Part shown: piece after piece, positions 11,542 to 21,054 of the stretch
Numbering within the stretch: the first letter of the stretch is position 1
Layout of the letters: each line of letters opens with the position of its first letter
Source: Candidatus Accumulibacter propinquus
GTDB lineage: Bacteria; Pseudomonadota; Gammaproteobacteria; Burkholderiales; Rhodocyclaceae
Direction: 5' to 3'
Assembly (NCBI GenBank): GCA_016714935.1
Contig: JADKBU010000005.1
Span: forward strand, 62,001 to 126,000
DNA length: 64,000 nt
Notes under the pieces: model-generated
The model's database searches: none
What the model was told of the DNA's origin: nothing
The model's input: the letters and a program-made list of their open reading frames with translations, nothing else
Made by a program: the position numbers and the translations under genes

Positions 11542-14099
11542 GAGGCAAAGGTCTGCCGGCTGACGTCGCCGACATGGCTGAAATAGCGCATTGCCAGGCG
11601 ATCCGAAAGCGTTGCCGCAGCGAGTGCGGTTCCGCTGAGCAGGCCGGCCAGTTCGAGGCATGGGTTGCAAGCCGAACATTCGCTGAAGCTCTGCCCCTCG
11701 AAACTGCCCAGGTCGAAGGCCTGCAGGCGCGTCAGCGCCTGCGGCAGGGCTTCGTCGCGCGGACCACCGAGCAGTCTCGCCAGGTTGTCGAGGTAACGCA
11801 CCAGGAACTGTAACTGGAACGCTACCGAATGCGGGTTGCCGTCGTCGAAAACGATCAGGTCCAGCGCCGGCAGAAGCTGTGGCTGGATCATGTAGCGCGA
11901 GCGGTAAGTGATGATGCTGTCGGTCAGTTCCAGCAACCATTCGAGGCTGCCGGCGGCACGCGTCGATGGCAGGCGCAGGAAGCCGGCAACGGCGTTGGCG
12001 AGGAAAACGAGCCGTTCGATACGTCGGCCAATGATCAGGAAGCGCCAGCCGTCGTCGCGGGTCATGTTGTCCATCGCGAAACCGGCGAGCGACGAAGCGG
12101 TGAGCAGGACCTGATCGAGAAAGGCGAGTGCCTCTCCGAGTTCCGGTTGCGCGTCTTCGCCGGCCAGTGTCTCGCTGTACTGCTGCAGTTGATGCTGCAG
12201 CCGATTGATCGCATGCCAGTTGTCGAGCGAGAAGCGCTCGCGCACCTGTGTCGCAACCCACAACAGGCGGCGGATGTCGCCGGCGAGACCCTCGCCCCAC
12301 TCCTTGCTGCAAACGGCGTGCACCATCTGCGCATCCAGGGGCAGTTCCGCGGCGGCTTTCCTTGCTTTCGCGGCGGCGTGGGTATCGGTCTCGGCGGTCG
12401 GCAGCAGTTGCATGGTACGGCAGAGGTCGAGGGCTGAGTTGAGTGCCGGCAGCGTATCGGCGCCGGCATCGACCAGGCGCGACAGGGCGACGCGCAGGAG
12501 GCGCGAAGTCTTGTCACAACGTTCCGCATAGCGGCCGAACCAGTACAGGTTTTCGACGACTCGCGACGACAGGTTACGGCCGCCGCGCACGATGTCGGCC
12601 TTGCCGACCGACTGCTTGAGCAGGCTGAAGGTGTTGACCGCGGCGTCGGTGAGCACCCAGGTGTCCTTGCTCGACCCGCCGCGTTGCATCGAGATGACCC
12701 GTGCATTCGAAGCCGCGGAAACGCGCGTCAGCCCGCCGGGCATCACCACGTGGCCACTCGGGGTGGCGGCGACAAAGACGCGCAGGCCGACGCCGCGTGG
12801 CAGCAGGCGCCGCGCGTGACTGGTGCTCCATGCCGGCGCTTCGGAAAAATTCACCAACTCCTGTGCGACATAGGCCTGCGGCCGGGCCCGCAGGCGGGCG
12901 ATCATCTCCTCGCGTTTGCTGCCGTGCAGTTCGTTGCCGAAAACCGGATCGAAGCGTTGCGAAGGGTACGAGCCCTTGATGACCAGTTCGTCGAGGTGTT
13001 CGATGGTAAATGCCAGCGCGGCTCGCTCGCCGCACCACCAGGTTGCTACCGAAGGCATCGCCAGCGGCTCGCCGAGCAGCTTCCTGCAGGCGCCGGGCAG
13101 GAATCCCGGCAGTGCGGCAGACTCGATCAGGCCACTGCCGAGGGCATTGGCGACCAGGACGTTGCCGGCGCGCACGGCCTGCAGCAGGCCCGGAATGCCG
13201 AGCGCCGAATCGCCGCGCAGTTCGAGCGGATCGCAGTAGTCGTCATCCAGCCGGCGGAGCAGCGCATGCACACGCCGCAAGCCGCTGAGTGTTCGGAGGT
13301 AGACGCAATCGCCGCGCACCGTCAGGTCCTGTCCTTCGACCAGGGGAAAACCGAGATAGCGCGCCAGATAGGCGTGTTCGAAGTAGGTTTCGTTGTAGGG
13401 TCCCGGCGTCAGCAGGACGATCAGCGGCGCTTCGCCGGTACGCGGGGCCCAATGGGCGAGACTGTCCTGAAGTTGGCGGAAGAACGAGGCGAGATGCTGG
13501 ACGTGCAGGTCGCGGAACTGCTCGGGAAAAACGCGGCCGACGATGGTCCGGTTTTCGAGGGCATAGCCGGCACCCGATGGGGCCTGCGTGCGGTCGGCAA
13601 TCACCCACCAGCGGCCGTCGGGCGAGCGCGCGAGGTCGGCGGCGTAGAGATGCAGATAGGTATCACCGGGCGGTCTGATCCCCTGGCAGGGCCAGAGGAA
13701 GTTGTTGTGACCGAAGACCAGCGCCGCCGGCAGGCTGCCATCGGTGATCAGGGTCTGCGGACCGTACAGATCCTTGAGCACGGCGTTGAGCAGGCGTGCG
13801 CGCTGCGTCACGGCACCGGCCAGCTCCTGCCACTCGCCGGGCGAGAGGATCAGCGGCAGTGGATCGAGTTCCCATGGTCGGTCGGCGCCCTGCGGGTCGG
13901 CGTAGACGTTGTAAGTTACACCGTTCTCGAGGATGCGGCGCCGCACGTAATCGAGTCGGTGCCGCATCTGCTCGGGGGTTGCCGCAGCGAGGTGGGCCAG
14001 GAACGGTTGCCACGACGGACGCACGCAACCGTCCTCGGCGAGCATCTCGTCGAAACGGTCGTTTTTCTTCTGATAGCTCGAAAGCAGGGATTGCGGCAT
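11538..14099 (-). CDS. circularly permuted ATP-grasp fused to alpha-E domain
   Basis: An 853-residue fusion. Residues 1 to about 490 are a circularly permuted ATP-grasp ligase of the DUF404/DUF407 type, with LTPGPYNETYFEHAYLAR, RRLDDDYCDPLELRGDS, LDELVIKG and MPGGLTRVS followed by GGSSKDTW. Residues from about 505 onward are an alpha-E (DUF403) helical domain beginning NLSSRVVENLYWFGRYAERCDK. The paralogous genes at 22518-24890 encode the same two domains as separate proteins. ATP-grasp enzymes of this type are predicted amide-bond ligases, with alpha-E an associated helical partner. The start is 39 bases after the upstream transglutaminase-DUF2126 gene. Product and substrates are unknown. 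Confidence 0.9.
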   Translation of the reverse strand: MPQSLLSSYQKKNDRFDEMLAEDGCVRPSWQPFLAHLAAATPEQMRHRLDYVRRRILENGVTYNVYADPQGADRPWELDPLPLILSPGEWQELAGAVTQRARLLNAVLKDLYGPQTLITDGSLPAALVFGHNNFLWPCQGIRPPGDTYLHLYAADLARSPDGRWWVIADRTQAPSGAGYALENRTIVGRVFPEQFRDLHVQHLASFFRQLQDSLAHWAPRTGEAPLIVLLTPGPYNETYFEHAYLARYLGFPLVEGQDLTVRGDCVYLRTLSGLRRVHALLRRLDDDYCDPLELRGDSALGIPGLLQAVRAGNVLVANALGSGLIESAALPGFLPGACRKLLGEPLAMPSVATWWCGERAALAFTIEHLDELVIKGSYPSQRFDPVFGNELHGSKREEMIARLRARPQAYVAQELVNFSEAPAWSTSHARRLLPRGVGLRVFVAATPSGHVVMPGGLTRVSAASNARVISMQRGGSSKDTWVLTDAAVNTFSLLKQSVGKADIVRGGRNLSSRVVENLYWFGRYAERCDKTSRLLRVALSRLVDAGADTLPALNSALDLCRTMQLLPTAETDTHAAAKARKAAAELPLDAQMVHAVCSKEWGEGLAGDIRRLLWVATQVRERFSLDNWHAINRLQHQLQQYSETLAGEDAQPELGEALAFLDQVLLTASSLAGFAMDNMTRDDGWRFLIIGRRIERLVFLANAVAGFLRLPSTRAAGSLEWLLELTDSIITYRSRYMIQPQLLPALDLIVFDDGNPHSVAFQLQFLVRYLDNLARLLGGPRDEALPQALTRLQAFDLGSFEGQSFSECSACNPCLELAGLLSGTALAAATLSDRLAMRYFSHVGDVSRQTFAS

Positions 14100-14138
14100 G
14101 CAGGATGCGGGCGCGGGCTACACCCGCGCCCTGTGGTT

Positions 14139-17100
14139 TCAGGATCTCCGCAAGTCTAACGTAAACGGGAAGCCAGCATTCGCTGGCGCGGGCTGTACGT
14201 CGATCGTGCCGGGGGTATGGCCGAAGGGAATGAAGCGTGCCAGACGGCGACCTTCGGCTTCGTTGGCGTTGACCGGGTAGCGGTCGGGGTTGCGCCCACC
14301 GGGGTGTTCGACGTGATACTGGCAGCCGCCGAGCGAGCGTTTCATCCAGGTGTCGACCAGATCGAAGACCAGCGGGACGTGCACCCCGATCGTCGGGTGC
14401 AAGGCCGATGGCGGGTGCCAGGCGCGGTAACGCACGCCGGCGACAAACTCGCCGGTCTTGCCTGTCGAGCGCATCGGCAGGGCGCGGCCGTTGCAGGTCA
14501 CGACGTAGCGGTCGCCGGCCATGCCGGTCGCCTTGAGTTGCAGGCGTTCCAGAGACGAGTCGACGTAGCGTACCGTCGCACCGACCGCGCCCTGTTCGCC
14601 CATCACATGCCAGGGCTCGAGGGCATGCCGCAGTTCCAGTTCGATGCCTTGTGCCGAAATGCTGCCGTGCAGTGGGAAGCGGAACTCGAAATGCGGTGCG
14701 AACCACGCGCTTTCGAGCGGGTAACCGGCGGCACGCAGGTCGCTGATCACGTCGTCGAAATCCTGCTGGACGAAATGCGGCAGCATGAAACGGTCGTGCA
14801 GTTCGGTACCCCAGCGCAGCAGCCGTTCCGGTGCGTAGGGTGTGCGCCAGAAGCGGGCGATCAGCGCCCGCAGCAGCAACTGTTGCGCCAGCGACATGCG
14901 TGCGTGCGGCGGCATCTCGAAGGCGCGCATTTCGAGCAGTCCGAGGCGGCCGGTAGGGCCGTCGGGCGAGTAGAGCTTGTCGATGCAGAACTCCGCGCGG
15001 TGCGTATTGCCCGACGAGTCGATCAGCAGATTGCGCAGCACACGGTCGATGATCCACGGAGCGACGCACGCCGCGGCGTCGGCGCCCGGCTGCGGGAACT
15101 GGCTGAAGGCGATTTCCAACTCGTACACTGAATCGTTGCGGGCTTCATCGACGCGCGGCGACTGGCTGGTCGGGCCGATGAACAGGCCCGAAAAGAGGTA
15201 CGAGAGCGAAGGATGGTTGTGCCAGTAACTGATCAGGCTGCGCAACAGGTCGGGTCGTCGCAGGAAAGGCGAATCGAGTGTCGTGGGTCCCCCGAAAACG
15301 AAATGGTTGCCGCCGCCGGTACCGGTATGGCGACCGTCAAGCATGAACTTTTCGGTACACAGGCGGGACAGATGCGCGGCTTCGTAAAGATGCGTGGTGC
15401 GTTCGACGAGTTCGTCCCAAGTGGCGGAGGGCTGAATGTTGACTTCGATCACGCCGGGATCGGGCGTGACGCGGAAGTTGGTCAGGCGCGGGTCGGACGG
15501 TGGCTCGTAACCTTCGAGGATCACCGGCGTGGCGAGGATTTCGGCGGTGGCTTCGACGGCGCCCACGAGTTCGAGGTAGTCATCGAGCGTCTCGGTCGGC
15601 GGCATGAAAATGTACAAGACGCCGTTGCGTGCCTGTGCCGAAAACGACGTGCGGGTGACCGATACCGCCGACGCGCCGCCCAGTGGCGGCAGTTCGGCTA
15701 CATGCAGGAAAGCGCCCTCGATGCGCTCGATGCCCTGCGCGGCGAAGTGTTCGCCGGTGACCGCGGCTTCCTCTGCACCGGCATCCTGGCTGCGGCTGAT
15801 CGCACACTGCGCCTGGATCTCGGCGTGGGCGGGCAGTGGCGCGAAGGTCTGCGTCGGATCAGGGGTGTGGATGTAGGGATAGTCGGCCTTCGCCACCCAG
15901 GGCTGTGAGTCGAGCGGCAAGCGATAACCGATCGGCGAATCGCCCGGGACCAGGAAGCAGCGGCCGGCGCGCAGGAACCACTGTCCGCTTTGCCAGCCAC
16001 CCTGCGGCCGGCGCTTCAACGGCAGCACGTAACCGATCACCCGATCGAGTCCCTGGTGGAAGATTTTCGCCAGTCGTTCACGTTCCAGAGGGTCGTCCAG
16101 GCGGGCATTCGACACGTCGACGTTGATCGGCAGGCGGTGCTCGCGCCACAGGTAATAATAGGCATCCTCGCAGGCCGGGAAGACGTGCTTCGGGTTGACC
16201 GCCAGTACCTCGGCGAGCTGCCGCAGGAAGCGGCCGGCGAGAACCTCGTCGGCACCGTAGTCGCGGCTTTCGTCGGCATACAGTGCGGGATTCTTCCATA
16301 CCGGCTGGCCGTCGCGCCGCCAGAAGCAGTTCAGCGACCAGCGCGGCAATTGCTCGCCGGGATACCATTTGCCCTGGCCGAAGTGCTGCAGCCCCTGCGG
16401 AGCGTACTTTGCGCGCAGCCGCTGAAAGACTTCAGCGGCGCGCAGGCGCTTGGTCGGCCCGAGGGCGTCGATATTCCATTCGGCGCCATCGTGGTCGTCG
16501 ATCGAAACGAAGGTGGGTTCGCCGCCCATGGTCAGGCGAACGTCACCGCTGACCAGCTCGGCATCGATCTGGTGGCCGAGCGCCTCGATCGCCAGCCATT
16601 GCTGTTCGTCATACGGCTTGGTAACCCGCGGCGCTTCCCAGACGCGCTCGATTTTCATGCGGTGCTCGAACTCGCACTCGCATTCCTCGGTGAATCCGGT
16701 GATCGGCGACGCCGACGACGGTTGCGGCGAGCACGCCAGCGGGATGTGTCCTTCGCCAGCGAACAGCCCCGAGGTCGGGTCGAGACCAATCCAGCCGGCG
16801 CCCGGCAGGTACACCTCGCACCAGGCGTGCAGGTCGGTGAAGTCGTGATCGGTTCCCGAAGGCCCGTCGAGTGATTTCACGTCGGGCACCAACTGGATCA
16901 GGTAGCCCGAGACAAAGCGCGCCGCCAGACCGAGATGGCGCAGGAGTTGCACCAGTAGCCAGGCCGAATCGCGGCACGAGCCGCGTGCCAGTTGCAGCGT
17001 CTCCTCGGGCGTCTGTACGCCGGGTTCAAGGCGGATGACGTAGCCGACGGCGCGCTGCACCTGGCGATTGAGGTCGACCAGAAAGTCGACGCTGGCCTGC

Positions 17101-17513
17101 GGCGTCGACGCGATCGTGTCGAGGAAGCCACGCAGCAGGGGCGTCAGCGGCAGGCAGTTCAGGTACGGTTCAAGTTCTTCCTGCTGCCAGGCCTCGTATT
17201 TGAAAGGAAACGTCGTCGCATAGGGTTCGGGAAAGAAGTCGAAAGGGTTGATTACCGACATGCTGGCGATCAGGTCGACTTCGACGCAGAATTCGCGCGT
17301 CTTTTCCGGGAAGACCAGGCGCGCCAGATAGTTGGCCTGCGGGTCCTGCTGCCAGTTGATGAAATGCTGCCCCGGGGTGACCTTCAGCGAGTAGCTGAGG
17401 ATCGGCGTGCGCGAGTGCGGCGCTGGCCGCAGTCGGACGACCTGCGGCGAAAGCGTGATCAAGCGGTCGTAGCGATAGTGAGTTACGTGGTTGAGGGCAA
17501 CATGTATGGACAC
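14139..17513 (-). CDS. large transglutaminase-like protein with DUF2126 domain
   Basis: A 1124-residue protein. Residues 1 to about 290 form a transglutaminase N-domain and core (HYRYDRL at the start) with the triad Cys180 (RGSCRDSAW), His229 (DLHAWCEV) and Asp245 (GLDPTSG). From about 310 to the end is a DUF2126 region with LTMGGEPTFVS, GKWYPGEQLPRW, DGRHTGTGGGNH and LEMRAFEMPPH. GTG at 17513 is chosen because GGAG lies 6 bases before it and the N-terminus then reads MSIHVALNHVTHYRY, as is usual for the family; a TTG at 17519 is possible. It is the first gene of the reverse-strand locus, 35 bases downstream of a sigma-54-like promoter. Confidence 0.88.
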   Translation of the reverse strand: MSIHVALNHVTHYRYDRLITLSPQVVRLRPAPHSRTPILSYSLKVTPGQHFINWQQDPQANYLARLVFPEKTREFCVEVDLIASMSVINPFDFFPEPYATTFPFKYEAWQQEELEPYLNCLPLTPLLRGFLDTIASTPQASVDFLVDLNRQVQRAVGYVIRLEPGVQTPEETLQLARGSCRDSAWLLVQLLRHLGLAARFVSGYLIQLVPDVKSLDGPSGTDHDFTDLHAWCEVYLPGAGWIGLDPTSGLFAGEGHIPLACSPQPSSASPITGFTEECECEFEHRMKIERVWEAPRVTKPYDEQQWLAIEALGHQIDAELVSGDVRLTMGGEPTFVSIDDHDGAEWNIDALGPTKRLRAAEVFQRLRAKYAPQGLQHFGQGKWYPGEQLPRWSLNCFWRRDGQPVWKNPALYADESRDYGADEVLAGRFLRQLAEVLAVNPKHVFPACEDAYYYLWREHRLPINVDVSNARLDDPLERERLAKIFHQGLDRVIGYVLPLKRRPQGGWQSGQWFLRAGRCFLVPGDSPIGYRLPLDSQPWVAKADYPYIHTPDPTQTFAPLPAHAEIQAQCAISRSQDAGAEEAAVTGEHFAAQGIERIEGAFLHVAELPPLGGASAVSVTRTSFSAQARNGVLYIFMPPTETLDDYLELVGAVEATAEILATPVILEGYEPPSDPRLTNFRVTPDPGVIEVNIQPSATWDELVERTTHLYEAAHLSRLCTEKFMLDGRHTGTGGGNHFVFGGPTTLDSPFLRRPDLLRSLISYWHNHPSLSYLFSGLFIGPTSQSPRVDEARNDSVYELEIAFSQFPQPGADAAACVAPWIIDRVLRNLLIDSSGNTHRAEFCIDKLYSPDGPTGRLGLLEMRAFEMPPHARMSLAQQLLLRALIARFWRTPYAPERLLRWGTELHDRFMLPHFVQQDFDDVISDLRAAGYPLESAWFAPHFEFRFPLHGSISAQGIELELRHALEPWHVMGEQGAVGATVRYVDSSLERLQLKATGMAGDRYVVTCNGRALPMRSTGKTGEFVAGVRYRAWHPPSALHPTIGVHVPLVFDLVDTWMKRSLGGCQYHVEHPGGRNPDRYPVNANEAEGRRLARFIPFGHTPGTIDVQPAPANAGFPFTLDLRRS

Positions 17514-17547
17514 GGTCAACTCCAGGGCAATGGTTCATTGGCTTTCA

Positions 17548-17563
17548 AGCAAGAACCGATCCA
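17548..17563 (-). promoter_or_regulatory. sigma-54 (-24/-12) promoter of the reverse-strand amidoligase locus
   Basis: Read on the reverse strand, the site is TGGATCG-GTTC-TTGCT. It keeps the essential GG and GC dinucleotides at the correct spacing and matches the consensus TGGCACG-N4-TTGCW at 10 of 12 fixed positions. The predicted transcription start is about 24 bases before the GTG at 17513. The same kind of element precedes the forward-strand paralogous locus. Confidence 0.65.
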
Positions 17564-17635
17564 TGCTTGAGCCGTCGTGAAGGCACGAAAACCGCATTGT
17601 GGCACTTCAATGGGGCGTGCTGCAGCGTCGCTGAC

Positions 17636-20236
17636 TCAGACCAGCAAATGCTTCAGCAAATCCGTTTCCAGCTTGACCCGCCCGGCGCTTTCCTCGAGAT
17701 GCCCGCCGCTGATCAGGAAGGTGTCTTCGACCCGTTCACCGAGGGTGGCGATCTTGGCGGTGTGCAGATTGGCGCCGTGGTCGGCGAGTTTTCTGGCGAT
17801 GACGAACAGCAGGCCGGGTCGATCGGCGGCAACGACGCTCAGCACGAACAGCTTGCCGGTCTCGTCCGCTTCGAGGCTGACCAGGGGTTGAATGCTCACC
17901 TGTGGCTGGATCGGGAAATGTTTGACCTGCCGCGAGATGCGCCCGTTGGCGGGTACGTCTGCCGGTGCCTGCCGCAGCAGGCGTTCGCCGAGTTCGTGTT
18001 CGATGTAGCTGATCATCGCACGGTCGCTGTCACGGCCACTGACGTCGAGCAGCATGAAGGTGTCGAGCGCATACCCATGGCGCGTAGTGTGGATTTTGGC
18101 GTCGACGATGCTGTAACCGGCACGGCTGAAGAAGCCGACCATGCGCACGAACAGGTCAGGCTGGTCGTGCGTGTAGACCATCACTTCGAGACCGGCGCCG
18201 AGCGAATTGATGCGTGCCCGCACCAGCGGCTGATCGATCTCGATCCGCTCGTGCAGGGCGCACGCATGCCAGGCAATTTCCTCGGCCGACTGGCGCAGGA
18301 AATACACCGTGTCGAGTTGTTGCCAGAGGCCTTCGTGCGCCTTCTCGGGTAGCGCGAAAAAGCGCATCAGGCGCATTGCTTCCTGCTGACGCTGGGCAAT
18401 GATGCCCTGGATCATCAGGGTACTATCATTGGACAGGAGGAAGCGCCGGGTGGCGTTGAACAGTTGCTCCAGCAGTTGTCCCTTCCAGGCGTTCCAGACC
18501 TTCGGGCTGGTACCGCGGATGTCGGCAACGGTCAGCAGGTAGAGCGCGATCAAATGCCGCTCGTCGCCGACGATCGCGGCAAAGCGGGCGACCACGCCAG
18601 GGTCGGAGATATCCTGCTTCTGGGCGACGCTGGACATCAGCAGGTGGCGGCGAACCAGCCAGACCACCAGTTCGGTGTCTGCCGCCGCCAGGCCGTGGTC
18701 CTCGCAGAACTGCTGCGCATCGACCGCCCCGAGTTCGGAATGATCGCCACCCCGCCCCTTGGCGATATCGTGAAACAGGGCGGCAATATAGAGTACCCAG
18801 GGGCTTCCGAGGTCGCTGAGCAGGCGACTGCAGAACGGGTATTCGTGGGCGAACTCTTCCATCGAGAAACGGCGCAGTCGGCGTACCACCTGCAGGATGT
18901 GCTGGTCGACGGTGTACACGTGGAACAGGTCGTGTTGCATCTGACCGACGATACGTCCGAAACCCGGCAGATAGCGACCCAGGACGCCAAGCTGGTTCAT
19001 GCGCCGGAATTCCTGGACCAGGCGACGCCCTTGCTTGAAGAGTTGCAGGAAATGCTGCCGGTTCTCGGGCCGGCGACGGAAATCGTCGTCGATCAGATGG
19101 CGTGCGCGCCACAGCGCACGCTGCGTACGCGCACTCATGCCCTGCAGTTCGGCATGTTGCTGAAGCAGCAGAAAGGCTTCGAGGAGGGCGCCGGGGTTCT
19201 GGTTGAAAACATCCTCGTGCACCACGTCGAGGAACTCGTTCGCATTCTGGAAGCGTTCGTTGATCGGTTGCGGCGGGCCTTCCGGCGGTGGAAACAGCGC
19301 CGCGCCGATGTTCTGCAAAACGATCGCATTGATCTGGGTGACCGCCTTCGCCGTCCGGTAGTAGCGCTGCATCAACTGCTCGCTGGAGCGGCGCGTGGCG
19401 GTGGCAGAGAATCCCAGTCGTTCGGCCAGCGCCGTCTGATATTCGAACAGCAGGCGATCCTCACGGCGCCCGACGTGCAGGTGCAGGTGAGTGCGCAGGC
19501 GGCACAGGAAGGCCTCGCAGGTTTCGAGCAGTTGTTGCTCCTCGGCGGTGATGAAACCGCGCTGTTCGAGATCCCGCCAGCACCTGCCGTAGCCTGCCGC
19601 CTGGGCGATCCAGAGGATCAGTTGCAGGTCGCGCAGTCCACCGGGCCCTTCCTTGCAGTTCGCTTCGAGGCTGTAAGGGGTGTCGCTGAAGCGCTGGTGG
19701 CGGTCCTCCTGCTCCATGCGCTTGGTCTGGAAGAAGGCGGGAGCGTCGAGACTGGCCTTGAGGACCGCGGTAAATCCCTGAAAAAGCAACGCATCGCCGG
19801 TGAGCAGGCGGGCCTCGATCATCGCCGTCTGCACGGTGATGTCGGCACTGGCTTCTTCCAGGCATTGTTCGATGGTCCGCACACTATGGCCGGTTTCGAG
19901 GCCGATGTCCCAGAACACGCAAATCAGTCGTTCGAGCCGGGCAGTCAGGGCGCTGCCGGGTTGTTCGGGAAGCAGGATCAGCAGATCGACGTCGGAAGCC
20001 GGGTACAGCTCGCCGCGGCCGTAGCCGCCAACGGCGACCAGCGCCAGCGAGGCCGGCAGATCAAGCTCGCGCCAGAGTTCGCACAACACCTGGTCGACAA
20101 GGCGGCAGCGTTCGACGAGCAGTCGCGCTGCGTCACCGTCGGCTGCGAAATGCTCGCGTATGGCGCGCTGTCCTTCCTGCAGGTGGGCCTTGAAGTGCGC
20201 GATCAAGGCGTTGTGGGCAAGCATTTCCGGCTTCAC
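17636..20236 (-). CDS. glnD: bifunctional uridylyltransferase / uridylyl-removing enzyme of PII
   Basis: An 866-residue, full-length GlnD. The nucleotidyltransferase motif is VGGYGRGELYPASDVDLLIL (about residues 67-86). The HD phosphohydrolase centre is FHDIAKGRGGDHSELG in mid-protein. Two ACT domains follow (about 680-760 and 795-866), the second starting LFVLSVVAADRPGLL. It uridylylates GlnB/GlnK when glutamine is low and removes UMP when glutamine is high. Through PII and NtrB/C it sets activity of sigma-54 nitrogen promoters. The start is a GTG at 20236 that overlaps the stop of the upstream unknown gene (GTGA); an ATG four codons in is the alternative. Confidence 0.96.
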   Translation of the reverse strand: MKPEMLAHNALIAHFKAHLQEGQRAIREHFAADGDAARLLVERCRLVDQVLCELWRELDLPASLALVAVGGYGRGELYPASDVDLLILLPEQPGSALTARLERLICVFWDIGLETGHSVRTIEQCLEEASADITVQTAMIEARLLTGDALLFQGFTAVLKASLDAPAFFQTKRMEQEDRHQRFSDTPYSLEANCKEGPGGLRDLQLILWIAQAAGYGRCWRDLEQRGFITAEEQQLLETCEAFLCRLRTHLHLHVGRREDRLLFEYQTALAERLGFSATATRRSSEQLMQRYYRTAKAVTQINAIVLQNIGAALFPPPEGPPQPINERFQNANEFLDVVHEDVFNQNPGALLEAFLLLQQHAELQGMSARTQRALWRARHLIDDDFRRRPENRQHFLQLFKQGRRLVQEFRRMNQLGVLGRYLPGFGRIVGQMQHDLFHVYTVDQHILQVVRRLRRFSMEEFAHEYPFCSRLLSDLGSPWVLYIAALFHDIAKGRGGDHSELGAVDAQQFCEDHGLAAADTELVVWLVRRHLLMSSVAQKQDISDPGVVARFAAIVGDERHLIALYLLTVADIRGTSPKVWNAWKGQLLEQLFNATRRFLLSNDSTLMIQGIIAQRQQEAMRLMRFFALPEKAHEGLWQQLDTVYFLRQSAEEIAWHACALHERIEIDQPLVRARINSLGAGLEVMVYTHDQPDLFVRMVGFFSRAGYSIVDAKIHTTRHGYALDTFMLLDVSGRDSDRAMISYIEHELGERLLRQAPADVPANGRISRQVKHFPIQPQVSIQPLVSLEADETGKLFVLSVVAADRPGLLFVIARKLADHGANLHTAKIATLGERVEDTFLISGGHLEESAGRVKLETDLLKHLLV

Positions 20237-20628
20237 CGTTCCCGGCCCGGGGGCACGTAGCCACCGGCACGCGGCAGCCGCACCGCCGGAGCAGGCCCGG
20301 CAAAGTGCCGACTACCTTCGAGGTGGAGTTTCCAGGTGTGCAACGAAGCATCGATCGGCGCCAGCCAGTTCCTGGTGAGCCGGGACCAGTGTTCCACGCC
20401 ACTCTGCAAGAGTAGCCACGGCCAGGTCAGCAGGGAAACCGTCTGCCTGCGCTCCTCCTGCAGCAGGCGCAACAGGGTCTGCACCGCCGTGCCCCAGTAG
20501 GAAGAGCCGTCCCGCTGGCCAGTGATTTGCGCGGCTTGACGACACGCTGTCGGCCATAGCGCTTCGGCGCGACCAATGCTCACGCCAGCCCTGCGCGCGA
20601 GCCAGGGGAGTACCATCGGTGGATTCAT
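20233..20628 (-). CDS. small unknown protein translationally coupled to glnD
   Basis: A 131-residue protein starting MNPPMVLPWLARRAGVS, with its stop overlapping the glnD GTG. I do not recognise a family. A Trp/Leu-rich helix-forming segment (TVSLLTWPWLLLQSGVEHW) lies near residues 65-83, and the C-terminus is Arg/Pro-rich. The frame stays open upstream of 20628, but the composition there is that of a non-coding frame, so ATG at 20628 is the likely start; its ribosome site (AAGG, about 11 bases away) is weak. Coupling to glnD suggests co-expression with nitrogen sensing. Confidence 0.55.
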   Translation of the reverse strand: MNPPMVLPWLARRAGVSIGRAEALWPTACRQAAQITGQRDGSSYWGTAVQTLLRLLQEERRQTVSLLTWPWLLLQSGVEHWSRLTRNWLAPIDASLHTWKLHLEGSRHFAGPAPAVRLPRAGGYVPPGRER

Positions 20629-21054
20629 GTGATCTTCAACCTTTTCAACGCCGCCTGCACGGGCGGTTGGACATGTGCTTGCCGGCCGTGTCGGCACGCC
20701 GCCGTGCGGAACCCAGATGATGAGCCGCTCCGGGGCGTCTGCCGTGAATAAAGCAAAATCCGTACCAATTACGGGTTTCCGGCGGGAATATCTTTTGCTT
20801 TGTTCGGCTGGCAGAGGGGGGCGCCGTGCGCGCTGAACGTTCGTCGTAGAGCGCTGTGCGGCCTCCGGGCCAGGCCGGTCCGGGCAGAGGACTTCAATTC
20901 GGAGGGCGCGGGGGCACAGCGCCGGTGCGCAAGGTGCCGACGAAGCCCCAAAACAGGGCGGCGGAGGCAAGGGTGCGGCTGTCCGGCGTGTTCATGGGCC
21001 GGGTGTCCGCCGTCTGCAAGCGCGGTCGTCGAGGAATCTGAAAAGGAGGAAGCC
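20629..21054. other. divergent intergenic region upstream of glnD unit and citrate synthase
   Basis: This 426-base stretch separates the reverse-strand unknown/glnD unit from the forward citrate synthase gene and should hold promoters for both. It contains one striking AT-rich structured element at 20746-20805, listed separately, in otherwise GC-rich DNA. The strong AAGGAGGA ribosome site of the citrate synthase gene is at 21043-21050. I see no convincing gene. Confidence 0.6.
20746..20805. other. compact three-way-junction-like inverted repeat
   Basis: The outer stem pairs GAATAAAGCAAAA (20746-20758) with TTTTGCTTTGTTC (20793-20805): 13 pairs, one of them G-U. Inside are two small hairpins: CCGTA/TACGG with a 5-base loop (20760-20774) and TTCC/GGAA with a 4-base loop (20777-20788). 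The arms are AT-rich while the surroundings are GC-rich. It could be a structured RNA element, a protein-binding site or a miniature repeat. It matches no riboswitch class that I recognise. Confidence 0.45.

Noticed and set aside
12684..14159. 491-codon open frame opposite the ATP-grasp::alpha-E gene
   Set aside because: Antisense shadow; composition and lack of motifs do not support a gene.
18464..20260. 598-codon open frame opposite glnD
   Set aside because: Antisense shadow of full-length GlnD.
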